Shown: positions 53,053 to 62,811 of the stretch, one piece after another
Position numbering within the stretch: the first letter of the stretch is position 1
Layout: each line of letters opens with the position of its first letter
Assembly: GCF_001975705.1 (NCBI RefSeq)
Contig: NZ_CP015095.1
Span: 70,426-134,425, forward strand
Length of the DNA stretch: 64,000 nucleotides
Reading direction: 5' to 3'
Origin: Salipiger abyssi
GTDB taxonomy: Bacteria; Pseudomonadota; Alphaproteobacteria; Rhodobacterales; Rhodobacteraceae
Position numbers and translations under genes: made by a program
The notes under the pieces: model-generated
The model's database searches: none
Told to the model about the DNA's origin: nothing
What the model saw: only the letters and a program-made list of their open reading frames with translations

Positions 53053-54351
53053 CTAGGCGCTCTGCGCCGCGTGGCGGGCGAGCCCTTCACCCAGCCGCTT
53101 CCAGCCCACCAGCGTCAGCACGGCAATGCCGGCGGCGGCGACCCAGAACGGCGCGGTAAGCGCGATGTCGCGCGGCAGGATCTGCTCGGCGCCGCGCACG
53201 ATCAGCCCGGACAGCATAAGGCCCACCGGCATCATCCCCCAGGCCAGCAGCCGATAGACGCTGTTGACCCGGCCCAGCAGCCGGTCGGGGATCATCCGCT
53301 GACGGGTCGAGACCGAGACCGTGTTCCAGACCAGCCCAGCAAATTCGAAGAGCGCCAGGATCAGTCCAAGCGACCAGGCGCCGGGCGCCAGCGCGACCCC
53401 GACAAAGGCCGGAACGGAGGCAAAAAGCATCCATTGTGCGGCCGGCCCCGCCCCCATGCGCCGCACGATGCGCTCGCCAAAGATGCCGCCAAAGATCCCG
53501 CCCACCGCCCCCGCCGCGAGGATCGCGCCATAGGCCGAAGACGAGAGGCCGAGATTTTCCTGCACATGCAGGATCAGCGCGATCATCACCATCTGGAAGA
53601 ACAGGTTCCAGAAGCCGGTGAGCCAGGCCAGCAATTGCAGCAGCGGCGAGGCGCGCAGAAAGGCGATGCCCTCGCCCAGCTCATGGCGCCAGCCGCGCCG
53701 CTCCGCCTGCTCGGCGCGAAACCGGCCCTTGATGCCCAGCACCACCAGCACGGCGGATAGATAGATCAGCGCATTGACCGCGAAGGGCAGCGGCAGGGCA
53801 AAGGCGATGAGCGCCGCGCCGAGCGGTGGCCCGATCAGCGCGTTGCCGGTCAGCTCGACGCTCCAGAGCCGCCCGTTCGCCGCCTCCACCCGGTGGCGCG
53901 GCACCAGCGCCGGCAGCATGGTCTGCGCGGCATTGTCGCGAAACACCTCCGCCACGCCAACGACGACCGCCGCGAGCCCCAGCGCGAGGAACGCGGGAAG
54001 CGAGGAGACGCCGGTCTCCGGCGGGTCGGGCAGCGGCAGCGAGGACCAGAGCGCCAGCGCGGCGGCCCCGAGGGCGGCGGCGCGCAGGATGTCCATGCGC
54101 AGGATCAGCAGCCGGCGGTCCGTCCGGTCGGTGACGATCCCCGCCGGCAGCGCAAAGAGCGCCCAGGGCAGGCGCAACGCCACGGCAATGAGCGCGATCA
54201 GCAGCGGGTCGCGGGTGAGGAGCGAGGCGGTCCAGGCCCAGGCCACGGTGGCGATGCCATCGCCGAGATTGGTCAGGCCGCTGGCGGCGATGAAGCGCCC
54301 GATGGGCGATGTGACCGCCGCGAGAAACCGCCCGGAACCCGTGCCACTCAT
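53053..54351 (-). CDS. MFS transporter (MFS_3/EntS-like)
   Basis: 432 aa with about 12 membrane helices and GLTNLGDGIATVAWAW plus VGVAEVFRDNAAQTMLPALVPRHRVEAANGRLWSVE, typical of the MFS_3 exporter branch. Probably an efflux carrier. It starts at 54351; no regulator lies directly next to it. The 209 bases between it and the ACAD end hold only the hairpin at 54509-54528. Confidence 0.85.
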   Translation of the reverse strand: MSGTGSGRFLAAVTSPIGRFIAASGLTNLGDGIATVAWAWTASLLTRDPLLIALIAVALRLPWALFALPAGIVTDRTDRRLLILRMDILRAAALGAAALALWSSLPLPDPPETGVSSLPAFLALGLAAVVVGVAEVFRDNAAQTMLPALVPRHRVEAANGRLWSVELTGNALIGPPLGAALIAFALPLPFAVNALIYLSAVLVVLGIKGRFRAEQAERRGWRHELGEGIAFLRASPLLQLLAWLTGFWNLFFQMVMIALILHVQENLGLSSSAYGAILAAGAVGGIFGGIFGERIVRRMGAGPAAQWMLFASVPAFVGVALAPGAWSLGLILALFEFAGLVWNTVSVSTRQRMIPDRLLGRVNSVYRLLAWGMMPVGLMLSGLIVRGAEQILPRDIALTAPFWVAAAGIAVLTLVGWKRLGEGLARHAAQSA

Positions 54352-54508
54352 CGTCCTGCCCCTGTCCTGCCTGCCGATCTTGCCGGGGTACGACGCCCGG
54401 TTGCGCCGCCGGGCTGGGGCCGGAGCCTCTCCGGCCGCGTGGCAGGCGACAGGCGCACCCTGAGAGGCGGGGCGCGAATGGTCAAGAGCCCTGCCCCAAA
54501 CGGCAGAC

Positions 54509-54528
54509 GGCGGGCCCGAACGCCCGCC
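54509..54528 (-). terminator. Hairpin after the 54561 ACAD
   Basis: GGCGGGC-N6-GCCCGCC, 32 bases past the ACAD stop. No T run, so only a probable terminator. Confidence 0.4.
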
Positions 54529-54560
54529 GCCATTTCCGTTACGTTACGGTCCTGGCAGGC

Positions 54561-55760
54561 TCAGCCGGCCTTGGCCATGCTGCGCAGCCCGGTCTTGCCG
54601 TGGTGCCGGTCGGCGATCTTGTAGCCGAGCGCGTCCTCGGCGATCAGCACTTTCTGCACATTGGCGGTGCCCTCGCCGGTGAACATCAGATCCGCATAGG
54701 CCTTGTATTTGGCGATCCGGTATTCGCGGCTCAGCCCGTAGCCACCATAGATCTGCTGCGCGGTATCGGTGCAGAACTTGGCGGTCTGGCTGGCGTGGAA
54801 CTTGGCGATGGAGGCGATGCGGTTGGTGGGCAGCTCCTTGTCCATGAGCTGCGCCGCCTGATAGACCAGCGCGCGGCTGGCCTCGATGGCCACGGCCATT
54901 TCGGCGATCTGGCCCTGAATGAGCTGGTACTTGCCGATGGGCGAGCCCTTGATGACGCGCTCATTGGCATAGCGCACCGCGTCCTCATAGGCGCCGATGG
55001 CGATGCCGAGCGCCTTGGCCCCGATCACCGCGCGGCCGCCCTGAAGCGCGCGCATGATGATCTTGAACCCGTCGCCCTCCTTGCCCAGCAGGTTCTCTGC
55101 CGGCACGGTGAAATCGTCGAGATAGACCGCCGAGACGCGGAACGCCTTGGACAGCCCGACGTCGATCGGCTGGGCGGTGAAGCCCGGGTATTTCTTGGGC
55201 TCGACGATAAAGGCCGAAACGCCCTTGGCGCCGGCCTCGGGATCGGTCTTGGCAAGGAGGATACCGACATCGCATTCGTCGCCCAGCGTCGCCCACATCT
55301 TGGAGCCGTTGAGCTTGTAGACATCGCCGTCGCGCCTGGCGGTGGTCTTCATCGCGCCCGCCGCGTCCGAGCCGCCGCCCGCCTCGGTCAGCGCCATCAT
55401 GCCCACCACGTTGCCGGCCAGCAGATCGGGCACGTATTTCCGGATCTGCTCATCGGTGCCGCCGAGATAGATGCAGGCCGGGCAGTTGCCGCCGTTCTGG
55501 TTGAACCCGCCATAGCGGATATCCATGCGGGCCATTTCCTCGATGATGATCGCGGCGGCGAGATAGCCCATCTCGGAGCCGCCCACATGTTCGGGGAAGG
55601 TGGCGCCGTAATAGCCCGCCGCGCCGGCCTTCTTGATCAGCTCGCGCGGCAGCTCGCCGCGGGCCTCGTAATCGTCCATCACCGGGCAGACCTCGGTTTC
55701 CATGAAGCGGCGCACCGACTCCCGGATCGCCGGGATTTCCTCGGGAAGCATGTCGTCCAT
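54561..55760 (-). CDS. Acyl-CoA dehydrogenase
   Basis: 399 aa, complete. It has MALTEAGGGSDAAGAMKT, YLDDFTVPAENLLGKEGDGFKI, NERVIKGSPIGK and Glu in FTGEGTANVQKVL (catalytic base position). It is a close paralog of the truncated ACAD at the start of the window. It stands alone behind its own sigma-54 promoter, divergent from the thiolase operon, which makes it a likely dehydrogenase for the acyl-CoA processed by that operon. Confidence 0.94.
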   Translation of the reverse strand: MDDMLPEEIPAIRESVRRFMETEVCPVMDDYEARGELPRELIKKAGAAGYYGATFPEHVGGSEMGYLAAAIIIEEMARMDIRYGGFNQNGGNCPACIYLGGTDEQIRKYVPDLLAGNVVGMMALTEAGGGSDAAGAMKTTARRDGDVYKLNGSKMWATLGDECDVGILLAKTDPEAGAKGVSAFIVEPKKYPGFTAQPIDVGLSKAFRVSAVYLDDFTVPAENLLGKEGDGFKIIMRALQGGRAVIGAKALGIAIGAYEDAVRYANERVIKGSPIGKYQLIQGQIAEMAVAIEASRALVYQAAQLMDKELPTNRIASIAKFHASQTAKFCTDTAQQIYGGYGLSREYRIAKYKAYADLMFTGEGTANVQKVLIAEDALGYKIADRHHGKTGLRSMAKAG

Positions 55761-55879
55761 TCTTCAATCGTCCTTTCCTGTTCAATCCTGATACGGGCGC
55801 TGTGCTGCCCGGTTCCCTGCGCAGGCGACGCGGCGGCAGACCTGCCGTGGCCGCCATCGCCCGGATATGCCACGATCAT

Positions 55880-55897
55880 ACGCAACCAGCGTGCCAG
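55880..55897 (-). promoter_or_regulatory. Sigma-54 promoter for the 54561 ACAD
   Basis: Minus strand CTGGCACGCTGGTTGCGT: GG at 55895-55894 and GC at 55883-55882, ten bases apart, canonical TGGCACG. The leader is about 110 bases. Confidence 0.85.
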
Positions 55898-55934
55898 AGC
55901 ACGCGGCGGCTGCACAGGCCCGTGCCGACCCGCG

Positions 55935-55952
55935 CTGGCACGCGGTTTGCAT
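55935..55952 (+). promoter_or_regulatory. Sigma-54 promoter for the thiolase-MaoC-crotonase operon
   Basis: CTGGCACGCGGTTTGCAT: GG at 55937-55938 and GC at 55949-55950, ten bases apart, exact consensus. An eight-bp inverted repeat (CCGGATAT at 55861, ATATCCGG at 55981) brackets both divergent promoters. Confidence 0.85.
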
Positions 55953-56035
55953 CTGTCCCGGCAATATTTGCCGCGCCCCGATATCCGGCCAGACGGTCCG
56001 GGCCGCGCGTGCCGCGCTACGTGAGGAGACAGTGA

Positions 56036-57202
56036 ATGAGCCTGAGAAACCGTGCCGTCATCGTGGGTGTCGGGGAAAGCGACATCGGCAAGCTGCCGCA
56101 TATGAGCGGGCTGGGGCTCAACGCGCAGGCGGCGCGGCGGGCCATTGCGGATGCCGGGATCAAACATACCGAGATCGACGGGCTGCTGACCGCCTACTCC
56201 TTTACCGAACCCTATTTCATGCTGGGCTCGGTGCTGGCGGAATATCTCGGCCTCACCCCGCGCTTCGGCGGCTCCATGGTGGTGGGCGGCGCCTCTCCGG
56301 CGGTGATGCTGCATCACGCGGCGATGGCGGTCGAGACCGGTCAGGCGGATGTGGTGCTGGTCTGCGCCGGCGAGAACCGCGCCAGCGGCATCTCTCGCGA
56401 CGCCGCCGTCTCGGCGCTGGCCGCGGTCGGTCATCCCTATTTCGAGGCGCCCTACGGCATCGGCATCCCGTCGCTCTATGCGCTGGTGGCGCAGGCCTAT
56501 ATGCACAAATACGGCACCAAGCGCGAGGAAATGGCGGCGGTGGCGGTCAACACCCGCAACCACGCGCTGAAACATCCCAACGCGCATATGAAAAAGCCGA
56601 TCACCATCGACGATGTGCTCGAGTCCAAGCCGATCTCGGACCCGCTGAACATGCTCGACTGCTGCCTGATCTCGGATGCGGGCGGCGCCTTTGTCGTCAC
56701 CACCCCCGAGCGCGCGGCAGACATGTCCGGCAAGCCGGTCTATCTCGCCGGCATCGGCGAGCTGCACACCCACGAACACCTGACCTCGGCCCCCAGCCTC
56801 ACCGATTACGGCGCCGAGCACACCGCCAGGATCGCCTATGACATGGCCGGGCTCGGGCCGCAGGACATGGATCTGGCGATGCTCTACGACTGCTTCAGCA
56901 TCGTGCCGATCATCGAGCTGGAAGAGCTGGGCCTCGCCCCGCGCGGCGAGGGCGGCGCCTTCTTCGCCGAGGGCCACGCGGCGGTGGGCGGCAAGCTGCC
57001 GGTCAACACCCATGGCGGCATGCTGAGCCACGCCCATGCGGGCGCGGTCGGCGGGCTGATGGATATCGTCGAGGCCGTGCGCCAGCTGCGCGGCGAGGCG
57101 GGCGAGCGTCAGGTCGCCGGAGCCGAGGCGGCGGTGGTGCATAACGAGGGCGGCATCCTGTCCTCGCATTGCACCATGGTCTTCACCTCGGAAGCACGCT
57201 GA
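56036..57202 (+). CDS. Thiolase-like lipid-transfer (SCP-X/Ltp) protein without the nucleophilic Cys
   Basis: 388 aa thiolase fold of the SCP-x/Ltp branch (RNRAVIVGVGESDIGKLPHMSGLGL, GDYGAEHT-like tail, NTHGGMLSHAHAGAVGG with the conserved His). In the segment where thiolases carry the acyl-accepting Cys it reads VGGASPAVM, with Ala86-Ser87 and no Cys. Ltp-type proteins of this kind act as retro-aldolases with partner proteins in steroid side-chain catabolism. Here a MaoC-fold protein follows 24 bases later. A retro-aldol or non-thiolytic role is a reasonable inference. Confidence 0.85.
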   Translation: MSLRNRAVIVGVGESDIGKLPHMSGLGLNAQAARRAIADAGIKHTEIDGLLTAYSFTEPYFMLGSVLAEYLGLTPRFGGSMVVGGASPAVMLHHAAMAVETGQADVVLVCAGENRASGISRDAAVSALAAVGHPYFEAPYGIGIPSLYALVAQAYMHKYGTKREEMAAVAVNTRNHALKHPNAHMKKPITIDDVLESKPISDPLNMLDCCLISDAGGAFVVTTPERAADMSGKPVYLAGIGELHTHEHLTSAPSLTDYGAEHTARIAYDMAGLGPQDMDLAMLYDCFSIVPIIELEELGLAPRGEGGAFFAEGHAAVGGKLPVNTHGGMLSHAHAGAVGGLMDIVEAVRQLRGEAGERQVAGAEAAVVHNEGGILSSHCTMVFTSEAR

Positions 57203-57225
57203 GACAGAAACAGGAGATACCGACG

Positions 57226-57690
57226 ATGGCCACCGAGCCCAGAGGCAAATATTACGAGGATTTCGAGGTCGGATCCTCTTTCGAGACGCCGCGCCGCACC
57301 GTCACCAACACCGATATCGTGAATTTCGCCTGCCTCTCGGGCGATTTCAACGAGGTGCACACCAACTGGGAATACGCGCAAAAGACCCCTTTCGGCGAGC
57401 CCATCGCCCACGCCCCGCTGATCTATGCGATCATGGGCGGGCTGAACTACGCCAGCGGCGTCAATGACGGCACGCTTCTGGCGGTGATCGGCATCGACGA
57501 ATGGCGCATGCTCAAGCCCGTGCTGCATGGCGACACGGTGCATATGAAGACCACCGTGCTGGAAAAACGGCTGACCTCGAAGCCCGGACGCGGCATCGTC
57601 AAGGTCAAGCGCGAGTTCAAGAACCAGCGCGACGAGGTCGTCCAGACGATGATGGCCACCTTCATGTACAAATGCCGTCCCGAGGCATGA
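57226..57690 (+). CDS. MaoC-family (R)-hydratase, paralog of 50058
   Basis: 154 aa with an intact hydratase motif (Asp40, Asn42, His45). It is closely similar to the MaoC gene at 50058 over its full length. Position two of the thiolase operon. It could hydrate the enoyl-CoA made by the divergent ACAD to give the substrate of the Cys-less thiolase-like protein. Confidence 0.9.
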   Translation: MATEPRGKYYEDFEVGSSFETPRRTVTNTDIVNFACLSGDFNEVHTNWEYAQKTPFGEPIAHAPLIYAIMGGLNYASGVNDGTLLAVIGIDEWRMLKPVLHGDTVHMKTTVLEKRLTSKPGRGIVKVKREFKNQRDEVVQTMMATFMYKCRPEA

Positions 57691-57705
57691 GCGGAAAGAC
57701 CACAG

Positions 57706-58506
57706 ATGAGTGACGCAACACCCGACGAGCTGCTGTTCACGGTCGAGAACGGGGTCGCCACGATCACGATCAACCGGCCCGACAAGCGCAATTCCTTCCA
57801 TGACGACATGGTCCGGCAATGGGTTGCCTGGCTGGAGGAGTGCAAGACGCGCGACGATGTGAAGGTGATCGTCTTCACCGGCACCGAGACCTCGTTTTCG
57901 GCGGGCGGCGACACCAGCCGCTTCAAGGGCAAGTCGGAGCAGACGCCCTTGCAGGCCAAGGCGGGCATGGTCGAAAACACCCAGTCGCTGGCGCGCAAGG
58001 TGGCCGAGATCGACAAGCCGGTCATCGCCGCGATCAACGGCATGGCGGTGGGCGGCGGGCTCGACGTGGCGCTGATGTGCGACGTGCGCCTGATGGCGTC
58101 GTCGGCGCGGGTGGCCGAGACCTATGCCAAGATGGGGCTGATCCCCGGCGTCGGCGGCGCCTGGTTCCTGCCGCGCATCATCGGCACCGCCGCCGCGCTG
58201 GATATGTTCTGGACCTCGCGCTGGGTCGCGGCCGACGAGGCGCTGTCGCTGGGGCTGGTCAACCGCGTCTTCCCCGACGACACGTTCCGCGCCGAGGTGA
58301 AAGCCTATGCCGAGCAGATCGCCGAGGCGGCGCCGCTCTCGGTCCGCTTCATCAAGCGCATGGTCTATCAGGGGCTGAACGCCGATCTGCACTCGCATCT
58401 CGACACGCTCAGCTCGCATATCGCGCTGGTGCGCACCAGCGCCGACCACAAGGAGGCGGTCGCCGCCTTCAAGGAAAAGCGCAAGCCCAGTTTCACGGGC
58501 AACTGA
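57706..58506 (+). CDS. Enoyl-CoA hydratase/isomerase family protein with altered active site
   Basis: 266 aa crotonase ([20 protein letters not shown]). Asp120 replaces the first catalytic Glu, as in dienoyl-CoA isomerases, while the second Glu position is Tyr140. An isomerase or other non-hydratase reaction is more likely than hydration. The gene starts 15 bases after the MaoC gene and ends the operon, with a hairpin at 58598. Confidence 0.88.
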   Translation: MSDATPDELLFTVENGVATITINRPDKRNSFHDDMVRQWVAWLEECKTRDDVKVIVFTGTETSFSAGGDTSRFKGKSEQTPLQAKAGMVENTQSLARKVAEIDKPVIAAINGMAVGGGLDVALMCDVRLMASSARVAETYAKMGLIPGVGGAWFLPRIIGTAAALDMFWTSRWVAADEALSLGLVNRVFPDDTFRAEVKAYAEQIAEAAPLSVRFIKRMVYQGLNADLHSHLDTLSSHIALVRTSADHKEAVAAFKEKRKPSFTGN

Positions 58507-58597
58507 GACCGGCGCGGCGGCACCTCCCTCCTCCCTTCCCCGCCGCCGCGCCTGCCTTTCGCCGCCGATGCTCGCATTCGGGCGAAGGGCACGAAAG

Positions 58598-58631
58598 GGG
58601 GGCCGGCACGGGTCAGCGACCGCCGGCCCCC
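58598..58631 (+). terminator. Hairpin terminator after the thiolase operon
   Basis: GGGGGCCGGC / GCCGGCCCCC, ten-bp stem with a 14-base loop, in the 173-base gap before the next thiolase gene. No T run. Confidence 0.5.
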
Positions 58632-58679
58632 GCTCATGACAGCCGGGGACCGGCGCCCATTCCTACCGGAGACAAAGAC

Positions 58680-59882
<1,203 letters not shown>

Positions 59883-59892
59883 GGCCCGCGCC

Positions 59893-60369
59893 CTACTCCG
59901 GCTCCAGCTCCGACAGCCCGGCGTCGAACCCGTCGAGAAAGCGGATCATGAGCTTCGAGAAACGGTCCGCGTCGGCGTCGCTCCAATCGGAGATGACCTC
60001 GGAAATCAGCGCGTTGCGGAGCTGGGCGATCTCGGCCAGCATCTCGCTGCCGCGCGCCGTGCGCACCACCAGCGCCCGGCGCGCATCGTTGGACGAGACC
60101 CGGCGCTCCACCAGCCCGTGCCCGACCAGGGTCGAGACCAGACGGCTGGCGCGCGACTGATCCACCCGCATCGCCTTTGCAATCTCGTTGATCATCACGC
60201 CCTGCCCCTCCTCGGCGCCGGGCACGATCGACAGCGCGTCGAGCGCCGAGACCTCCATGGTAGCCGCCTGATTGGCCATCGCCGTGCGCCCGATCACCCG
60301 GCGCCCGATCATCAGCTTCATCTGCACCAGCCCGCCGCCGATGCGCTCGATACTGTCCGTCCGGTCCAT
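59893..60369 (-). CDS. MarR-family transcriptional regulator
   Basis: 158 aa winged-helix MarR protein (ALDALSIVPGAEEGQGVMINEIAKAMRVDQSRASRLVSTLVGHGLVERRVSSNDARRALVVRTARG). The start at 60369 follows GAGGGAAGG. Divergent from the drug exporter, with an eight-bp palindrome between them, so it most likely represses the exporter and itself. Confidence 0.9.
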   Translation of the reverse strand: MDRTDSIERIGGGLVQMKLMIGRRVIGRTAMANQAATMEVSALDALSIVPGAEEGQGVMINEIAKAMRVDQSRASRLVSTLVGHGLVERRVSSNDARRALVVRTARGSEMLAEIAQLRNALISEVISDWSDADADRFSKLMIRFLDGFDAGLSELEPE

Positions 60370-60394
60370 GCGCTGCCTTCCCTCTCTCCCAGAG

Positions 60395-60424
60395 CATGAC
60401 TTTGACATATATGCGGAAGTCATG
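60395..60424. promoter_or_regulatory. MarR operator candidate
   Basis: CATGACTT (60395-60402) and AAGTCATG (60417-60424), a perfect inverted repeat with a 14-base A/T-rich spacer, centred between the MarR gene and the exporter. Confidence 0.55.
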
Positions 60425-60436
60425 TAAATCGCCTTC

Positions 60437-61975
60437 ATGGCCGCCCCATCCGGGCCGCCCCCTCTCCCCCTGTTCGCGGTGACCCCGATGCCCAAGGATT
60501 CCGGCGCCTATCCAGAGAAACAGATCGCCTCAGAGCCGGGCCCCACGCGCAACCAGCTGATCGTCTTCGGCTTTCTCATGCTGACCCAGATGATCGCGAC
60601 GCTGGACAACCAGATCGTCGCCACCGCGCTGCCCACCATTGTCGGCGATCTTGGCCAGGCGGAGCATTTCAGCTGGCTGGTCTCGGCCTATGTGCTGGCA
60701 CAATGCGCGGTGATGCCGGTCTATGGCAAGCTGGGCGACCTGATCGGGCGCAAGACCGTGGTGATCGCCGCGCTGGTGATCTTCACCATCGGCTCGCTGC
60801 TCTGCGCCGCGAGCTGGTCGATGACCAGCCTGATCTCGGCGCGCATCCTCCAGGGGCTGGGCAATGGCGGGATGCTGGTCTCGGTCTTCGCGGTGAGCGC
60901 CGATCTCTTCGCGCCGCGCACACGGGCGCGCTTTCAGAGCTATCTGAGCTTCGTCTTCGTCTTCGGCTCGGTCATCGGCCCGACGCTGGGCGGCTTCCTG
61001 ACGGTCACGCTCGGCTGGCGCTCGATCTTTCTGGTCACCGCGCCGATGGGGCTGATCGCGATCTTCGGCTTTCTGCATTTCATGCCGCAGCACAAATCCG
61101 GACGGCAGCCGATCATCGACTATGCCGGCGCGCTGATCCTCGCCATGACGGTGACCACGCTGGTGATCTGGGTCGACAGCGCCCGGCTTTTCGAGGGGTT
61201 CGCCAGCCCGCTCAGCCTGACCCTCGGCGCGCTGGCGCTGGCCGGCGCCGCTCTCTGGATCCGCGTCGAGCGCCGCGCCCCCGAACCGGTGGTGCCGCTG
61301 ACCCTCTTCGCGCAGCGCAATTTCGCGCTGCTGGTGGCGCTGACGCTCTGCAACGGTGCGATCTCGGTCGGGATGATCACCTATTTCGCCTATTTCCTGC
61401 AAATGGGCGTCGGCCTGTCGCCCTCTACGGCGGGGCTCTATTTCATCGCCATCACCATCGGCGTGTCGAGCGGCGCGCTGATCGCCGGCCGGCTGATGTC
61501 GCGCGATGTGCATTTCACCCGGCCGCTGCGCGCCGCCTTCAGCCTCTGCGCGCTGGTGCTGGGGCTGATCGCCTGGCTGCCGCATGACATGCCGCAGCCC
61601 TATCTCGCCGGGCTCTTCGTCATGCAGGGCTTTTCCATGGGGCTGGCGATGAACGCCATCATGCTGGGCGCGCAGCTTTCCGCGCCCGAGGGCGATGTCG
61701 GCGCCGCAACCGGGGCGATCTCGCTGGTGCGCACGGTGGGCGCGGCGCTGGCCATCGCCATCTACGGCACGATCATTGCGCTGGGGGTGGCCGGGCTGGA
61801 AACCGCCTCCGGCCTCTCGGGCTCGGAGATGACCCCGGCGCTGCTCGAAACGCTGTCGGAAGAGACCCGCCACGAGGTGGTGCGGCTTTATTCCGACAGC
61901 TTCACCGCGCTCTTCCAGACCGCTTCGGGCGTTGCGCTCCTGGGGCTGGTCTTTGCCTGCCTGATGCGGCGCTAG
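60437..61975 (+). CDS. DHA2-family MFS drug exporter (EmrB-like)
   Basis: 512 aa with 14 predicted membrane helices and the DHA2 opening LTQMIATLDNQIVATALPTIVGDL, motif A GKLGDLIGRKTVVI and motif C GSVIGPTLGGFL. A proton-driven efflux pump, probably induced through the MarR repressor. No EmrA-type fusion protein follows. The start at 60437 has no good ribosome binding site; the ATG at 60488 is an alternative. Confidence 0.9.
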   Translation: MAAPSGPPPLPLFAVTPMPKDSGAYPEKQIASEPGPTRNQLIVFGFLMLTQMIATLDNQIVATALPTIVGDLGQAEHFSWLVSAYVLAQCAVMPVYGKLGDLIGRKTVVIAALVIFTIGSLLCAASWSMTSLISARILQGLGNGGMLVSVFAVSADLFAPRTRARFQSYLSFVFVFGSVIGPTLGGFLTVTLGWRSIFLVTAPMGLIAIFGFLHFMPQHKSGRQPIIDYAGALILAMTVTTLVIWVDSARLFEGFASPLSLTLGALALAGAALWIRVERRAPEPVVPLTLFAQRNFALLVALTLCNGAISVGMITYFAYFLQMGVGLSPSTAGLYFIAITIGVSSGALIAGRLMSRDVHFTRPLRAAFSLCALVLGLIAWLPHDMPQPYLAGLFVMQGFSMGLAMNAIMLGAQLSAPEGDVGAATGAISLVRTVGAALAIAIYGTIIALGVAGLETASGLSGSEMTPALLETLSEETRHEVVRLYSDSFTALFQTASGVALLGLVFACLMRR

Positions 61976-62811
61976 GGGCCGGACGCCCGCAGCGCCTCGG
62001 CCAGATCCGGCGGCAGCTCGGTGGATTTGCGCGCCGCCATGTCGAGGATCAGCGTGATGGTGCTGATGCTCGACAGCACGGCGCCGGTGCGAAGATCTTC
62101 GAGCTGGTGGCGGATCTCGATGGATTTGCGCCCGACCTCGCCGAACCACGACACCTGCCGTACCGGAGTGCCGGGCGCCGCATTGGCCTGCCGGGTGATC
62201 TTCAGCTCGACAATGGCGCGGCCCAGACCGCGCCCGTAAAACGCATCCGACGACACCCCGACGAATTGCCAGAGATGGCCGTTGCCGTCCGAAACCCGCA
62301 TATGCAGCGCGCTCATCAGCAACTTGCCAGTGCCGTCGAAATCCCCGGGTTGCAGGATGCCCGCATGGGTCACCGTCGCGCGACCCTCTGCCAGCGCCAC
62401 GCCTGTATCGCTTATGCCTTGCGGCCCCGGCGGCAGGCTGCGCGGCGCGTAGGCCCCGGCCTCATCCCCCTGCGGATCCGGCCCAAGCCCGTCGCCACGC
62501 AGCTCCAGCGCGGAGGCGGCGACGCGCCCGCTGCTGCCCTCGCGGATGATATGCGCCACACCGTAGGGCGCCCGCGCCTCCGAGAGACGCAGCGAGCCGA
62601 TGGACAGGGTTTCAAGCAGCCGCAGCTCGCGGAAGAAGCGCACATGGAACACCTCCGGCGGCGCGGCGGGCCGCGGCCCGGGCACGCCCTGCGCGAAGCG
62701 CTCGGAGGCCTGCTGAAAGGCGCGCACGTAAAAGGCGGTGTTCCAGTGGTCGTTGGCGTCGATCTCCCAGGCCGGCACAAAGGCGTGATGGGTCACCGTC
62801 TCGGCGCTCAT
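61972..62811 (-). CDS. Double-hotdog acyl-CoA thioesterase family protein, copy 1
   Basis: 279 aa with two hotdog units; the first opens with PAWEIDANDHWNTAFYVRAFQQASE, where the DxNxHWNxxxYxxxF pattern is the 4-hydroxybenzoyl-CoA-thioesterase-like active-site region. The start at 62811 overlaps the stop of the next gene (ATGA). It probably hydrolyses acyl-CoA thioesters or binds them. It is homologous to the adjacent upstream gene. Confidence 0.82.
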   Translation of the reverse strand: MSAETVTHHAFVPAWEIDANDHWNTAFYVRAFQQASERFAQGVPGPRPAAPPEVFHVRFFRELRLLETLSIGSLRLSEARAPYGVAHIIREGSSGRVAASALELRGDGLGPDPQGDEAGAYAPRSLPPGPQGISDTGVALAEGRATVTHAGILQPGDFDGTGKLLMSALHMRVSDGNGHLWQFVGVSSDAFYGRGLGRAIVELKITRQANAAPGTPVRQVSWFGEVGRKSIEIRHQLEDLRTGAVLSSISTITLILDMAARKSTELPPDLAEALRASGP

